A stretch of DNA of 32,304 nt. Source: Treponema sp. GTDB lineage: Bacteria > Spirochaetota > Spirochaetia > Treponematales > Treponemataceae. The notes under the pieces are model-generated. The model saw nothing but the letters and a program-made list of their open reading frames with translations, was not told the DNA's origin and did not search any database. Below, piece after piece: positions 1-7,154 of the stretch. The stretch is taken from NCBI GenBank assembly GCA_022640795.1, contig JALCCK010000031.1, positions 1 through 32,304 of the forward strand, read 5' to 3'. Numbering within the stretch: the stretch's first letter is position 1; every line of letters begins with the position of its first letter. Position numbers and translations under genes: made by a program.

Positions 1-579
1 AGTGATCCGGAACCATATTGGGACGAAAACGTCGTTCTTTCGTTAAGCCTTTCAAAGATAGGGCTTCCCGCGCTCCGGACGGGTATCATCGTAGCGGATA
101 CGCGCATAATAAAAGCACTGTCGAATATAAATGCCGTCGCGGCACTTGCACCGGGCAGTATAGGACCCGCGCTGTCAGGATCGCTGCTCAGAAGAGGAAT
201 CCTTACAGAAACTGCCAGGACAGCTGTCAGACCGTATTACCGGAAAAAATCGGAGTTCACGCAACAGCTTGTCCACAACTTTTTTGCCGGCGGCGACTAT
301 GCTGTTCATACGAGTGAAGGCGCCATTTTTCTGTGGATACTGATGAAGGATTTAACCATTACGACTATGGAGTTATACCGGATTTTAAAAGAACGGGGCG
401 TTTTTATTATGCCGGGTGAATTTTTCTTTTTCGGTACTGCTGAAGACTCGTCGCTTCCGCCCGTCGAACAGCATCCGCATTATTCCAAATGTATCAGATT
501 CAACTATGCCCGCCCGGATGAAGAAATTGAGCGCGGCATAAAAATTATAGCCGGAATATATAAAAATAATAGAAAATAA
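1..579 (+). CDS. avtA: Valine-pyruvate-type aminotransferase, C-terminal part (5' end outside window)
   Basis: PLP-dependent fold-type I aminotransferase that likely moves an amino group between valine or alanine and a 2-oxo acid in the cytoplasm. The frame is open from base 1 with no start inside the window, so only the last 192 residues are present. Near the left edge it carries SLSKIGLPALRTGI, whose Lys (codon 55-57) is the expected Schiff-base lysine with the S-x-S-K-x-G-L-P-x-x-R context of AvtA. The end, GVFIMPGEFFFFG followed by KCIRFNYARPDEEIERG, also matches the AvtA C-terminus. The first ATG lies far inside the domain at 343 and is not the true start. Ten bases separate it from the ABC-transporter binding protein, so it probably heads or joins that operon. 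Family assignment is firm; the exact substrate is inferred. Confidence 0.85.
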   Translation, partial: SDPEPYWDENVVLSLSLSKIGLPALRTGIIVADTRIIKALSNINAVAALAPGSIGPALSGSLLRRGILTETARTAVRPYYRKKSEFTQQLVHNFFAGGDYAVHTSEGAIFLWILMKDLTITTMELYRILKERGVFIMPGEFFFFGTAEDSSLPPVEQHPHYSKCIRFNYARPDEEIERGIKIIAGIYKNNRK

Positions 580-589
580 AGAGGATTTT

Positions 590-1657
590 ATGAAAAAGAC
601 GTATGTATTTAAAATAGCTGCAATTGCCTGTTTTCTGTCAGTTTCCGCAGTACTTTCTGCCGGTGGAAAAAAGGATTCCGTATCTCCGGACCGGAATCAA
701 GCCTCATCCGCGGAAACAGAGGACAGTACCGTTCCTTCCGGACATCCGGCGGTTTCCACCGATTCTCTGCGGGTAGGGTCGCTGAACGGCCCTACCGGTA
801 TCCCTCTGGCGTATTTGTATGAAAATCATCCGGATCTCGGCGGCGTTGAAACTGTTTTCCAGTCGTATGCAAGTCCTGCGGCACTGCTTCCGAAAATGAT
901 AAAAGGAGAAGTCGATATCGGTTTCCTGCCGGCTAATGTAGCGGCAAAAGTTTATCTGAAAAATAACGGGGCAATTGTTGCCGCCGGTATAACCGGTAAC
1001 GGAAACGTCGTACTTGTTACGGAAGATCCGGGAATCGCATCGCTTGCAGATTTAAAAGGAAAGACTGTTGAAGTAGCCGGACAGGGAGCAACACCGGACT
1101 ATATGTTCCGCTATCTGCTTTCAAAAAACGGAATAGCGGTTGGTACCGGTGATAACATGGTGCAGCCTGATTATTCCATAGAAACCAGCAGAATCGGTGC
1201 AGAACTTATTTCAGGAAAAATACGGTATGCCGTCGTACCGGAACCGTTTGCGACTGTCGTAACAATGCGTGATAAAAATTTTATCCGTGCGATCAATTTC
1301 CAGACGGAATATGAAAAGATTGAAGGTGCAGGGCAGACGTATCCGCTTACGCTCATGGTCGTACGCGCCGGGTATGCGGCGGAACATCCGGAAACGGTTC
1401 GTGCATTTATAGCCGCCTATAGGAAATCGACTGAATGGACAATCACCAACCCCAACAAGGCTGGTGTTCTTGTTCAGAAATACACGCTCGGTCTTATGGC
1501 GCCCATCGTTGCAAGAGCTATACCGAACAGCCAGTACGTTTTTATTGATGCGGTTTCCGGCAGGGCTTCTATTGAAAAGCTGCTTGACATATTCCTTCAG
1601 TTTGCCCCGGAATCGGTCGGCGGGGTACTGCCTGATGATGGTTTTTATTTTAAATAG
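590..1657 (+). CDS. ABC transporter substrate-binding protein, NitT/TauT/ThiY-like
   Basis: Periplasmic solute-binding protein of a NitT/TauT-type importer, 355 residues. It starts with a Lys-rich n-region and a hydrophobic stretch (residues 9-23), then a Ser/Pro-rich linker to about residue 58. The binding domain begins at SLRVGSLNGPTGIPLAYLY and contains the typical GEVDIGFLPANVAAKVYL and DLKGKTVEVAGQGATPDY segments. A start at 590 is supported by AAGAGGA just upstream. At the place where a treponemal lipoprotein would have a lipobox Cys before GGKKD, the sequence reads LSAGGKKD, so a lipid anchor is not expected from this start. Permease and ATPase follow directly. The ligand is unknown; this family covers sulfonates, nitrate, thiamine precursors and riboflavin, and nothing here decides between them. 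Confidence 0.85.
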   Translation: MKKTYVFKIAAIACFLSVSAVLSAGGKKDSVSPDRNQASSAETEDSTVPSGHPAVSTDSLRVGSLNGPTGIPLAYLYENHPDLGGVETVFQSYASPAALLPKMIKGEVDIGFLPANVAAKVYLKNNGAIVAAGITGNGNVVLVTEDPGIASLADLKGKTVEVAGQGATPDYMFRYLLSKNGIAVGTGDNMVQPDYSIETSRIGAELISGKIRYAVVPEPFATVVTMRDKNFIRAINFQTEYEKIEGAGQTYPLTLMVVRAGYAAEHPETVRAFIAAYRKSTEWTITNPNKAGVLVQKYTLGLMAPIVARAIPNSQYVFIDAVSGRASIEKLLDIFLQFAPESVGGVLPDDGFYFK

Positions 1658-1663
1658 GGTGAA

Positions 1664-2464
1664 ATGAAGTCAGAAAAACACACGGGTGTATCACCCGGAA
1701 CTGCGGTTCTGCTTTCAGCGGTACTGATAGTTGTCATATGGGAAGCCGGGGCGCGCGTACTGCATGCCCCGTTAATACTTCCCGCACCATCCGCTGTTTT
1801 TCAACGGTTCTTTGAACTATCCCGCAGCAGTTTTTTCTGGAAAAATGTCGGTTTTACCGCGATCCGCTGCTTTGCAGCGTTCGGAATATCACTGCTGGCG
1901 GGAACTCTGCTGGGAATCGGTTGCGGTATGTCGGCATCTTTCAACAATTTTGTCGCTTTTCCCCTTGCTGTCCTGCGGTCAACGCCGGTCGTTTCTTTTA
2001 TTCTGCTGGCGCTTTTCTGGTTTGATTCTTCTGTTGTTCCGGTGTTTGTTGCAGTTCTGATGACGCTGCCGGTTATGATAACGGCGGTAGCTTCCGGATT
2101 TTCTGCAGTTGACGAAAAACTGCTGGCAATGGCGAAAATCTACGGCCTTTCGTTCCGCCAGCAGTTTCTGTATATTAAAATTCCTGCCGTTGTGCCGTTT
2201 TTTCTTTCCGGGGCGGTTTCGTCGTTTGGACTCAGCTGGAAAGTCGTTGCGGCGGGAGAAGTGTTAAGTCTGCCCCGGTACGGTGCCGGAACGTTGCTGC
2301 AGAAAGCTCAGGTACATTTGGAAACACAGGAAGTCGTTGCCGTTACATTTGTCATTGTTCTTCTGAGTTTCGTTTTCGAGAAACTGCTGTCGGGACTTGT
2401 CTCCCGGTTTCAGCACCGCCGGCTCCGTACAGACGCGGAGGATCCTGATTATGGACAGCCATAG
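1664..2464 (+). CDS. ABC transporter permease, NitT/TauT family (BPD_transp_1)
   Basis: Inner-membrane permease subunit of the importer, 266 residues with about six hydrophobic segments. The first lies near residues 10-28, and the GISLLAGTLLGIGCGMS region is typical of SsuC/ThiX permeases. A cytoplasmic EAA-type loop that docks on the ATPase is visible around residues 150-175 (LAMAKIYGLSFRQQFLYIKI, then PAVVPFF). The gene begins six bases after the binding-protein stop. Its 3' end overlaps the start of the ATPase gene by 14 bases, so the three subunits are very probably co-translated. Family assignment is strong; substrate is not determined. Confidence 0.88.
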   Translation: MKSEKHTGVSPGTAVLLSAVLIVVIWEAGARVLHAPLILPAPSAVFQRFFELSRSSFFWKNVGFTAIRCFAAFGISLLAGTLLGIGCGMSASFNNFVAFPLAVLRSTPVVSFILLALFWFDSSVVPVFVAVLMTLPVMITAVASGFSAVDEKLLAMAKIYGLSFRQQFLYIKIPAVVPFFLSGAVSSFGLSWKVVAAGEVLSLPRYGAGTLLQKAQVHLETQEVVAVTFVIVLLSFVFEKLLSGLVSRFQHRRLRTDAEDPDYGQP

Positions 2465-3224
2465 CTGCTGCGGCATTTCGATCCGGGATCTTACGCTGAT
2501 GCGGGCGGGAAAGCTGCTGTACCGGAATTTTTCGCTTGAAATACAACCTGCATCCGTGACCGTGCTTATCGCACCTTCCGGCAGAGGAAAAACGACGCTC
2601 CTTGATTATCTGGGAGGTATTCTTTCTGTTTCAGGAACGACCGTTTCAGGCAGGTGCCGCTTTACCGGAGCCGCAGCAGAACACGGTACGCCCGGAATAT
2701 CCTATCTTTTTCAGGAACCGCGCCTTATCCCTGGAATTCCCGTACTTGAAAACATCCTGATTCCGCTGGTAAACACCATGAGTTATGAAGACTCTCATGC
2801 CCGTGCGGTTTATTTTGCCGGCAGAGTGGGGCTCTCCGACCGGCTTTCTGTGTTTCCGCTGCAGTTGAGCGGCGGAGAAAAACAGCGGACCGCTATAGCG
2901 CGGGCGTTTGCCTTTCCATCCGATATACTACTTATGGACGAAGCTTTTCAGTCGCAGGATATCGGAATAAAAGTGAATCTCATGGAATTGTTTGAATCGA
3001 TGATTACCGAAAATCCCCGGACCGTTTTGTTCGTAACGCATGATGTGAAAGAGGCTGTCTGCCTCGCCGACAGAATACTTGTCCTGGACGGTTCTCCGCT
3101 GCAGGTTCTGCTGGATGAAAGAAATGACAAAGGCCCGGAATCTGTGCGTAACCGGCTTTTTTTTGACCCTTTTCCGCCGGCGGCAGAACTTGAAAAACGG
3201 ATAATAAGGCTGCTTATTTCGTGA
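2451..3224 (+). CDS. ABC transporter ATP-binding protein, NitT/TauT family
   Basis: ATPase that powers the importer, 257 residues. The Walker A motif is APSGRGKTT (residues 41-49), the signature LSGGEKQR (139-146), Walker B ends in MDEAF (162-166), and the switch His lies in VTHD (His197). The family norm at Walker B is DEPF followed by SALD; here it is DEAF then SQD, and the first Gly of Walker A is Ala. The catalytic Glu164 and the P-loop Lys47 are intact, so activity is expected. I chose ATG 2451 over an in-frame ATG at 2397 because GGAGG sits at 2438-2442 and the upstream 18 codons lie inside the permease gene with no homology-like content. It closes the transporter operon. Confidence 0.88.
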   Translation: MDSHSCCGISIRDLTLMRAGKLLYRNFSLEIQPASVTVLIAPSGRGKTTLLDYLGGILSVSGTTVSGRCRFTGAAAEHGTPGISYLFQEPRLIPGIPVLENILIPLVNTMSYEDSHARAVYFAGRVGLSDRLSVFPLQLSGGEKQRTAIARAFAFPSDILLMDEAFQSQDIGIKVNLMELFESMITENPRTVLFVTHDVKEAVCLADRILVLDGSPLQVLLDERNDKGPESVRNRLFFDPFPPAAELEKRIIRLLIS

Positions 3225-3257
3225 TTCCGGGAAAGAAAAAACTCATCTTTTTTATAA

Positions 3258-3286
3258 TTGTAAAATGTCTTTTTATACGGTACAAT
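3258..3286 (+). promoter_or_regulatory. Putative sigma-70-type promoter for the phosphoribosyltransferase gene
   Basis: TTGTAA (3258-3263) and TACAAT (3281-3286) are separated by exactly 17 bases in an AT-rich gap of 102 bases that follows the ABC operon. This fits a housekeeping promoter with four and five matches to consensus. It would give a leader of about 35 bases before ATG 3327. Read by eye only. Confidence 0.5.
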
Positions 3287-3326
3287 GATTTGTATTCATA
3301 TATTAGCAGTTAGACCAGAGGTTGCA

Positions 3327-3932
3327 ATGACGAAAGAATTTTTGACGTATGATACAGTACGAAATGATGCGCTTAAAATTGCCCATCGGATTTATAATGA
3401 CGGTTTCACGCCGGATGTAATCTATACATCGCTTCGCGGCGGTGCCTATATGGCAAACGTTATAAGTGAATACTTCAGAATCGTAAGAAAAGATTATCAT
3501 CCCGTTTTATATGCAGCAGTTGTTGCACGTTCGTATTCCGACATACGACAGCGGGAGAAAGTTATGATCGACGGCTGGACATACGCTCCCGACCATTTAC
3601 GGCATGGTGATAAGGTGATGCTGGTCGACGACATTTACGATACCGGCCTTACTATCAATTCTCTGGTCGAACAGCTTCTCGAGCATGGAATTCCCCGGAA
3701 GGATATAAAAGTGGTCGTCCACGATTATAAATATTTTACATATCATAAGGAACAGCAGCCGATACAGCCGGATTACTGGTGCCGCCGTTTTGAAATAACG
3801 AAACCTGATGAAGACCGCTGGATTCATTATCTGAGCCACGAGCTGGTCGGACTTTCGAAAGACGAACTTGAAAAATATTATTACCGGGATGATCCGGAAC
3901 TTCGGGAAGTTCTCGAACCTTTGTTTGATTAA
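3327..3932 (+). CDS. Phosphoribosyltransferase (hypoxanthine/xanthine-type PRTase)
   Basis: Cytoplasmic type I phosphoribosyltransferase, 201 residues, probably a purine salvage enzyme that joins PRPP to a purine base. The PRPP-binding loop LVDDIYDTGLT is at residues 99-109, with two adjacent Asp followed by D-T-G. An upstream SLRGGAYMA segment supplies the pyrophosphate-binding backbone loop. The C-terminal hood contains aromatic residues (DYWCRRFE), as in xanthine/hypoxanthine PRTases. I start at ATG 3327 because AGAGG lies at 3317-3321; the ATG at 3285 overlaps the putative -10 box. Its own promoter candidate suggests independent transcription from the transporter upstream. Base specificity cannot be read from sequence alone. 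Confidence 0.82.
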   Translation: MTKEFLTYDTVRNDALKIAHRIYNDGFTPDVIYTSLRGGAYMANVISEYFRIVRKDYHPVLYAAVVARSYSDIRQREKVMIDGWTYAPDHLRHGDKVMLVDDIYDTGLTINSLVEQLLEHGIPRKDIKVVVHDYKYFTYHKEQQPIQPDYWCRRFEITKPDEDRWIHYLSHELVGLSKDELEKYYYRDDPELREVLEPLFD

Positions 3933-3939
3933 ACTGACG

Positions 3940-6057
3940 ATGCGAAAGAATCTGTTTTTTTTAATAGTTTTATCGGTTGTTTCTTCTGTAGCCGGGCTTT
4001 CGGCGGCGGCGGTGATTCTGAGCCCCGTTCCAGGAACGTGGGCAAACCGGCAGCCACTGGTGCTGCAGATGGCCCCGGGCGACGAAGCGTTTTATTCCTA
4101 TTCGGGCACAGACCCGCTGGAATCAGGATTCGCCTATGACGGTCCTGTTCTCATCGATGCGGCCGGCACGGTGAAACTCCGTGTTGCGGTCGTTTCCGGT
4201 GATTCGACTACGACGGAGACAACCATAGAATATACGGTTTCTGAACAGGATTCTTTTTCTTCATCTGACGAAGAAACTTTTATAACAAAAATGACAGCTC
4301 CTGTCGTGTACGAATATACGTCGGGAGAAAGTCTGGCAATACCGCAAACACTTGCATACCGGTTTGGAAACGATTCGCAGACGTGGATAAAAGGCAGAAC
4401 CATTTCTGTTTCCCGGAAAAGCCTTTTGAACCGGCTTGTTCCGTTCACCATAACGGACGGTTCGAGCCTCTGGCATGTTGTTATTCATGCTTCCAGCCCC
4501 CAGATAGGACTGCTTTCCCGGCAGGATGTACCATTCACGATTTCCCGGTGGAAAACAGTCGTTTTCACGAATCAGAAACTTATTTATTCGATAGACGGAG
4601 CTGACTGGAAGCCTGCCGGGAATCCGGTGGAACTGGACAGATCGGTACGTCACATGATCCGATGGCAGAGCGTTGCATATGAAGCAGGAAATCCGGTTCA
4701 GTATTATGTAGTACCGCCGGAACCCGGGCTGGCGGTACATACGAATTCAGATGCTGAAACCGAGATACAGATTCAGGGTGATGATTCCTATATGGCCGGA
4801 ACATCCGGTGCTGCATCTTCATCGTATATTTCCGCAGGCCTGTTCAGAACCATCGGCCTGGATACTTTTTATGGTGATACGGTCAGCGGAACGCTTAATC
4901 TGTCGCTTTGGTCCGACGGTGTTTATCAGGGCGAACTTTCAGTTCCGTACCGTATCGACAGACAACCGCCGTCACCGCCCGGTCTGCAGACGAACATCCA
5001 TACGCTTTTTGCCCGTAAACCGGTAAAAGTGACTTTTTCCGGTGAAAAAGATGCAAAGATATACAGTGCCGTAAGTAAGTCGGCGCTGCTCACAAATGAC
5101 GATTTTAAAACAATAGCTGTATCCGGTACGGACAGCATTAAAACCACTGCCGGTCCGTACACGGAACAGGGCGTAACCGGTCTTACGCTTGACGGCGATC
5201 CGCAGGGAGCCATTTTGTATCGGGTTACTGCATATGCGGTAGACGCTGCAGAAAATAAAAGTGAGTCCTCCACATACAGTGTAATCGTTGACGAATACAA
5301 TTATTATGTTGCGGCTGATTCGAAGGCAGCTGATGCGGACGGTTCTGTGCTGAAGCCTTTTAAAGATTTTTCCGGTTGCGCTGCTATCATTAATTCCCAG
5401 CGTTTTGCGCGGATACACTTGAAGGGCTCCGTAACGTTGCCTGCAGGTGATACTGTTTTTGCCGCAAACTGCGAAATAGTCGGAACTGATGATGCAAGAA
5501 TCAGCATACCGGCAGGAGCTTCCGTTATCCTGCGGAGTGCCAGCCTTTCCGCTTCTGATATTATTTTTGAAAAGAAAGCCGCAGATGAAGAAACGGATAA
5601 AAATTCCGATAAAATGTTTGTGCTTGAACATGCTGTAGCAGATTTTACCGGTTGCGAGATTATCGGTAAATTTACCGGAAATGGTACTGTTTTTACCGCA
5701 TATACCTCGGTGATCAACCTGAACAACTGCGGTTTGACGGCACAAGCCGACTCCTATGCAGCAGGAATTTCTTCAAATGACTCAAAGATAACTGTTGAAA
5801 AAAGCAGAATTTCGACGATAGCGGATACCAGTGTCAATTTTTCTGTACAGCAGGGATCTTTTGTTCTCCGTAGTACGAACTGTAAAGTCGTCGGCCGCCT
5901 CGGCCGTATCGCAGAACTTGTCGGTACCAGGTGCCGTATTACGGATAATACGTTTACTGCGGAACCGGACAAAAAAAGCGGGACGTCTGCGGTCTGGAAA
6001 GACAAATCGGTCGTTACCCTCGATGAAAAGGGCAACAGGCTGTCGGGTTTTAAATGA
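3940..6057 (+). CDS. Exported protein with Ig-like N-terminal repeats and a probable beta-helix C-terminus
   Basis: A 705-residue protein of unknown function with a clear signal peptide: MRKN, a hydrophobic core, then cleavage near GLSAAA. The mature N-terminus has a segment resembling chitobiase C-terminal or Ig-like modules (YYS-like FYSYSGTDP, then PVLIDAAGTVKLRV), and another Ig-like region lies at about 345-445. From about residue 455 the pattern changes to short Gly/Asn-punctuated beta strands typical of a right-handed parallel beta-helix, introduced by DADGSVLKPFKDF, a common lead-in to pectin-lyase-like folds. I chose ATG 3940 because it directly precedes the signal peptide; an ATG at 3868 lies inside the previous gene. 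It overlaps rnhB by ATGA. It may be a surface or periplasmic binding or scaffold protein; no catalytic motif was recognised. Confidence 0.72.
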   Translation: MRKNLFFLIVLSVVSSVAGLSAAAVILSPVPGTWANRQPLVLQMAPGDEAFYSYSGTDPLESGFAYDGPVLIDAAGTVKLRVAVVSGDSTTTETTIEYTVSEQDSFSSSDEETFITKMTAPVVYEYTSGESLAIPQTLAYRFGNDSQTWIKGRTISVSRKSLLNRLVPFTITDGSSLWHVVIHASSPQIGLLSRQDVPFTISRWKTVVFTNQKLIYSIDGADWKPAGNPVELDRSVRHMIRWQSVAYEAGNPVQYYVVPPEPGLAVHTNSDAETEIQIQGDDSYMAGTSGAASSSYISAGLFRTIGLDTFYGDTVSGTLNLSLWSDGVYQGELSVPYRIDRQPPSPPGLQTNIHTLFARKPVKVTFSGEKDAKIYSAVSKSALLTNDDFKTIAVSGTDSIKTTAGPYTEQGVTGLTLDGDPQGAILYRVTAYAVDAAENKSESSTYSVIVDEYNYYVAADSKAADADGSVLKPFKDFSGCAAIINSQRFARIHLKGSVTLPAGDTVFAANCEIVGTDDARISIPAGASVILRSASLSASDIIFEKKAADEETDKNSDKMFVLEHAVADFTGCEIIGKFTGNGTVFTAYTSVINLNNCGLTAQADSYAAGISSNDSKITVEKSRISTIADTSVNFSVQQGSFVLRSTNCKVVGRLGRIAELVGTRCRITDNTFTAEPDKKSGTSAVWKDKSVVTLDEKGNRLSGFK

Positions 6058-6644
6058 AATTTCTCTGCGGTTTGGATGAAGCGGGCCGCGGCCCGCTGGC
6101 GGGTCCGGTTGCAGCGGGAGCGGTAATTCTTCCCCCCGATTTCCCGGTTCAGTATTTAAATGATTCGAAAAAACTCAGCGCAAAAAAACGATTGGCTGCT
6201 GAAATCCTCATAAAAGAAAAAGCCTGCTGGGGTATTGGGTTTGTCGATCACGAAGTCATAGACAGAATAAATATTCTGCAGGCAAGCCTGTATGCGATGC
6301 AGCTGGCATGTGAAATGGCGCTGCTGAAATTTCCTTCGTGGTTAAAGGAAAATCATATGGAAGAAGACGTCGCACCTGAAATTGAAGCTGTCGCTGACGG
6401 TACTTTTTGTCCGAAGATTGCCATCCGGTGCAGGTGCCAACCGAAAGCTGACGCACTTTATCCGCCGGTCATGGCTGCCAGCATTATTGCAAAAACCGGC
6501 AGAGACAGACTGATGATTGAATATGATTCCGTATATCCCGGTTACGGATATGCCCGGCATAAAGGATATCCGACGCCGGAACATAAAAAAATATGTCGTG
6601 AAAAGGGGCCGTCCCCGATTCAGCGGCTTTCATTCCGGTATTAG
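6054..6644 (+). CDS. rnhB: Ribonuclease HII
   Basis: Endonuclease that cuts RNA in RNA-DNA hybrids and removes misincorporated ribonucleotides, 196 residues, the usual length. The N-terminal GLDEAGRGPLAGPV gives the metal-binding Asp8 and Glu9. VADGTFCPKI contains Asp115, a third acidic ligand. KADALYPPVMAASIIAKTGR and the HKGYPTPEH segment near the end are typical of the family. Translation is probably coupled to the exported beta-helix protein through an ATGA overlap at 6054-6057. Its stop codon interlocks with that of the opposing bpuR-like gene. Confidence 0.95.
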   Translation: MKFLCGLDEAGRGPLAGPVAAGAVILPPDFPVQYLNDSKKLSAKKRLAAEILIKEKACWGIGFVDHEVIDRINILQASLYAMQLACEMALLKFPSWLKENHMEEDVAPEIEAVADGTFCPKIAIRCRCQPKADALYPPVMAASIIAKTGRDRLMIEYDSVYPGYGYARHKGYPTPEHKKICREKGPSPIQRLSFRY

Positions 6645-7057
6645 TTCTGATCGTCAGCGGTGCGTTTTGAAACGATATGAATAACGCGTCCTGTTCTTTT
6701 TATACCGTCGCTTTTTGGCCGGTCTTCTCCGCGTTTCCGGTAAATCCGCTTTTCGCCTTTATCAGACCCCTTCCCGTATTTTGTTTCTTTGTATGCTTTT
6801 TTTTCGGCAGCGGCTTTTATCCGTGCCTTACGATCTTTTTCGATAAATGAAAGGGATTCGTTCATACCCTGAAGAAATTTCTGCATGTCTTCTGCGAATA
6901 CCGCAATTTGATGGCGGTCGAAGTCTACCCCGTCTTTGTTCTTACTTTCGACAACCTGCAGAAATACATCGCCGGTTCTGTTTTCCTTTACATTGAAAAA
7001 GTATGAACGATTATTGAGGACAACTTGTGTCGTGAAAAGCTCGCCGCGAATGCCCAT
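6641..7057 (-). CDS. Pur-alpha-like DNA/RNA-binding protein (DUF3276, BpuR-type)
   Basis: A 138-residue protein with one PUR-repeat-like domain in its first ~75 residues (MGIRGELFTTQVVLNNRSYF to MNESLSFIEK) and a very Lys/Arg-rich tail. This matches the DUF3276 family of bacteroidetes and spirochaetes. The Borrelia burgdorferi member BpuR binds DNA and RNA and is reported to control its own synthesis. A strong ribosome-binding site (AAGGAAGGA, 7062-7070) sits four bases before ATG. A promoter candidate and a dyad lie upstream, so it is probably transcribed separately from the desulfurase operon. The basic tail of about 60 residues would be expected to be disordered and to add nucleic-acid affinity (inference). 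Confidence 0.85.
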   Translation of the reverse strand: MGIRGELFTTQVVLNNRSYFFNVKENRTGDVFLQVVESKNKDGVDFDRHQIAVFAEDMQKFLQGMNESLSFIEKDRKARIKAAAEKKAYKETKYGKGSDKGEKRIYRKRGEDRPKSDGIKRTGRVIHIVSKRTADDQN

Positions 7058-7085
7058 TTTATCCTTCCTTAATTATGTTAAAAAT

Positions 7086-7102
7086 GATTCTTGTGCAGAA
7101 TC
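7086..7102. promoter_or_regulatory. Dyad (operator-like) upstream of the bpuR-like gene
   Basis: A 17-base inverted repeat, GATTCT then TGTGC then AGAATC, with perfect 6-base arms. It overlaps the end of the putative -10 box and the expected transcription start of the bpuR-like gene, where a repressor would block polymerase. In RNA it would be only a weak 6-bp hairpin in the leader. The role is inferred from position. Confidence 0.4.
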
Positions 7103-7127
7103 TACCATATTGCAGTAGTTATTACAA
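7099..7127 (-). promoter_or_regulatory. Putative promoter of the bpuR-like gene
   Basis: On the minus strand TTGTAA (7127-7122) is followed after 17 bases by TAGATT (7104-7099), four matches each to the sigma-70 boxes. The leader would be about 35 bases. The 97-base gap after the cysteine desulfurase, in an otherwise tightly packed minus-strand block, supports a separate transcription start. Confidence 0.45.
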
Positions 7128-7154
7128 GAGAAACTGACAATTTTCTGAAGTTTA

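Noticed and set aside
18..317. Plus-strand open frame starting at ATG 18
   Set aside because: It is out of frame with the aminotransferase reading from base 1, which carries the PLP-lysine motif; composition is Arg/Cys-rich like a shadow frame.
2397..2450. Upstream ATG extension of the ABC ATPase
   Set aside because: ATG 2451 has a good ribosome-binding site and the extension would only re-read the permease 3' end.
3236..3253. A6/T6 inverted repeat after the ABC operon as a terminator
   Set aside because: Only six A-T pairs with no G-C; too weak to call a rho-independent terminator.
4261..5745. Long minus-strand open frames (4261-4740 and 4972-5745)
   Set aside because: They lie entirely inside the exported beta-helix gene, have no domain-like content or ribosome-binding site, and mirror its codon pattern.
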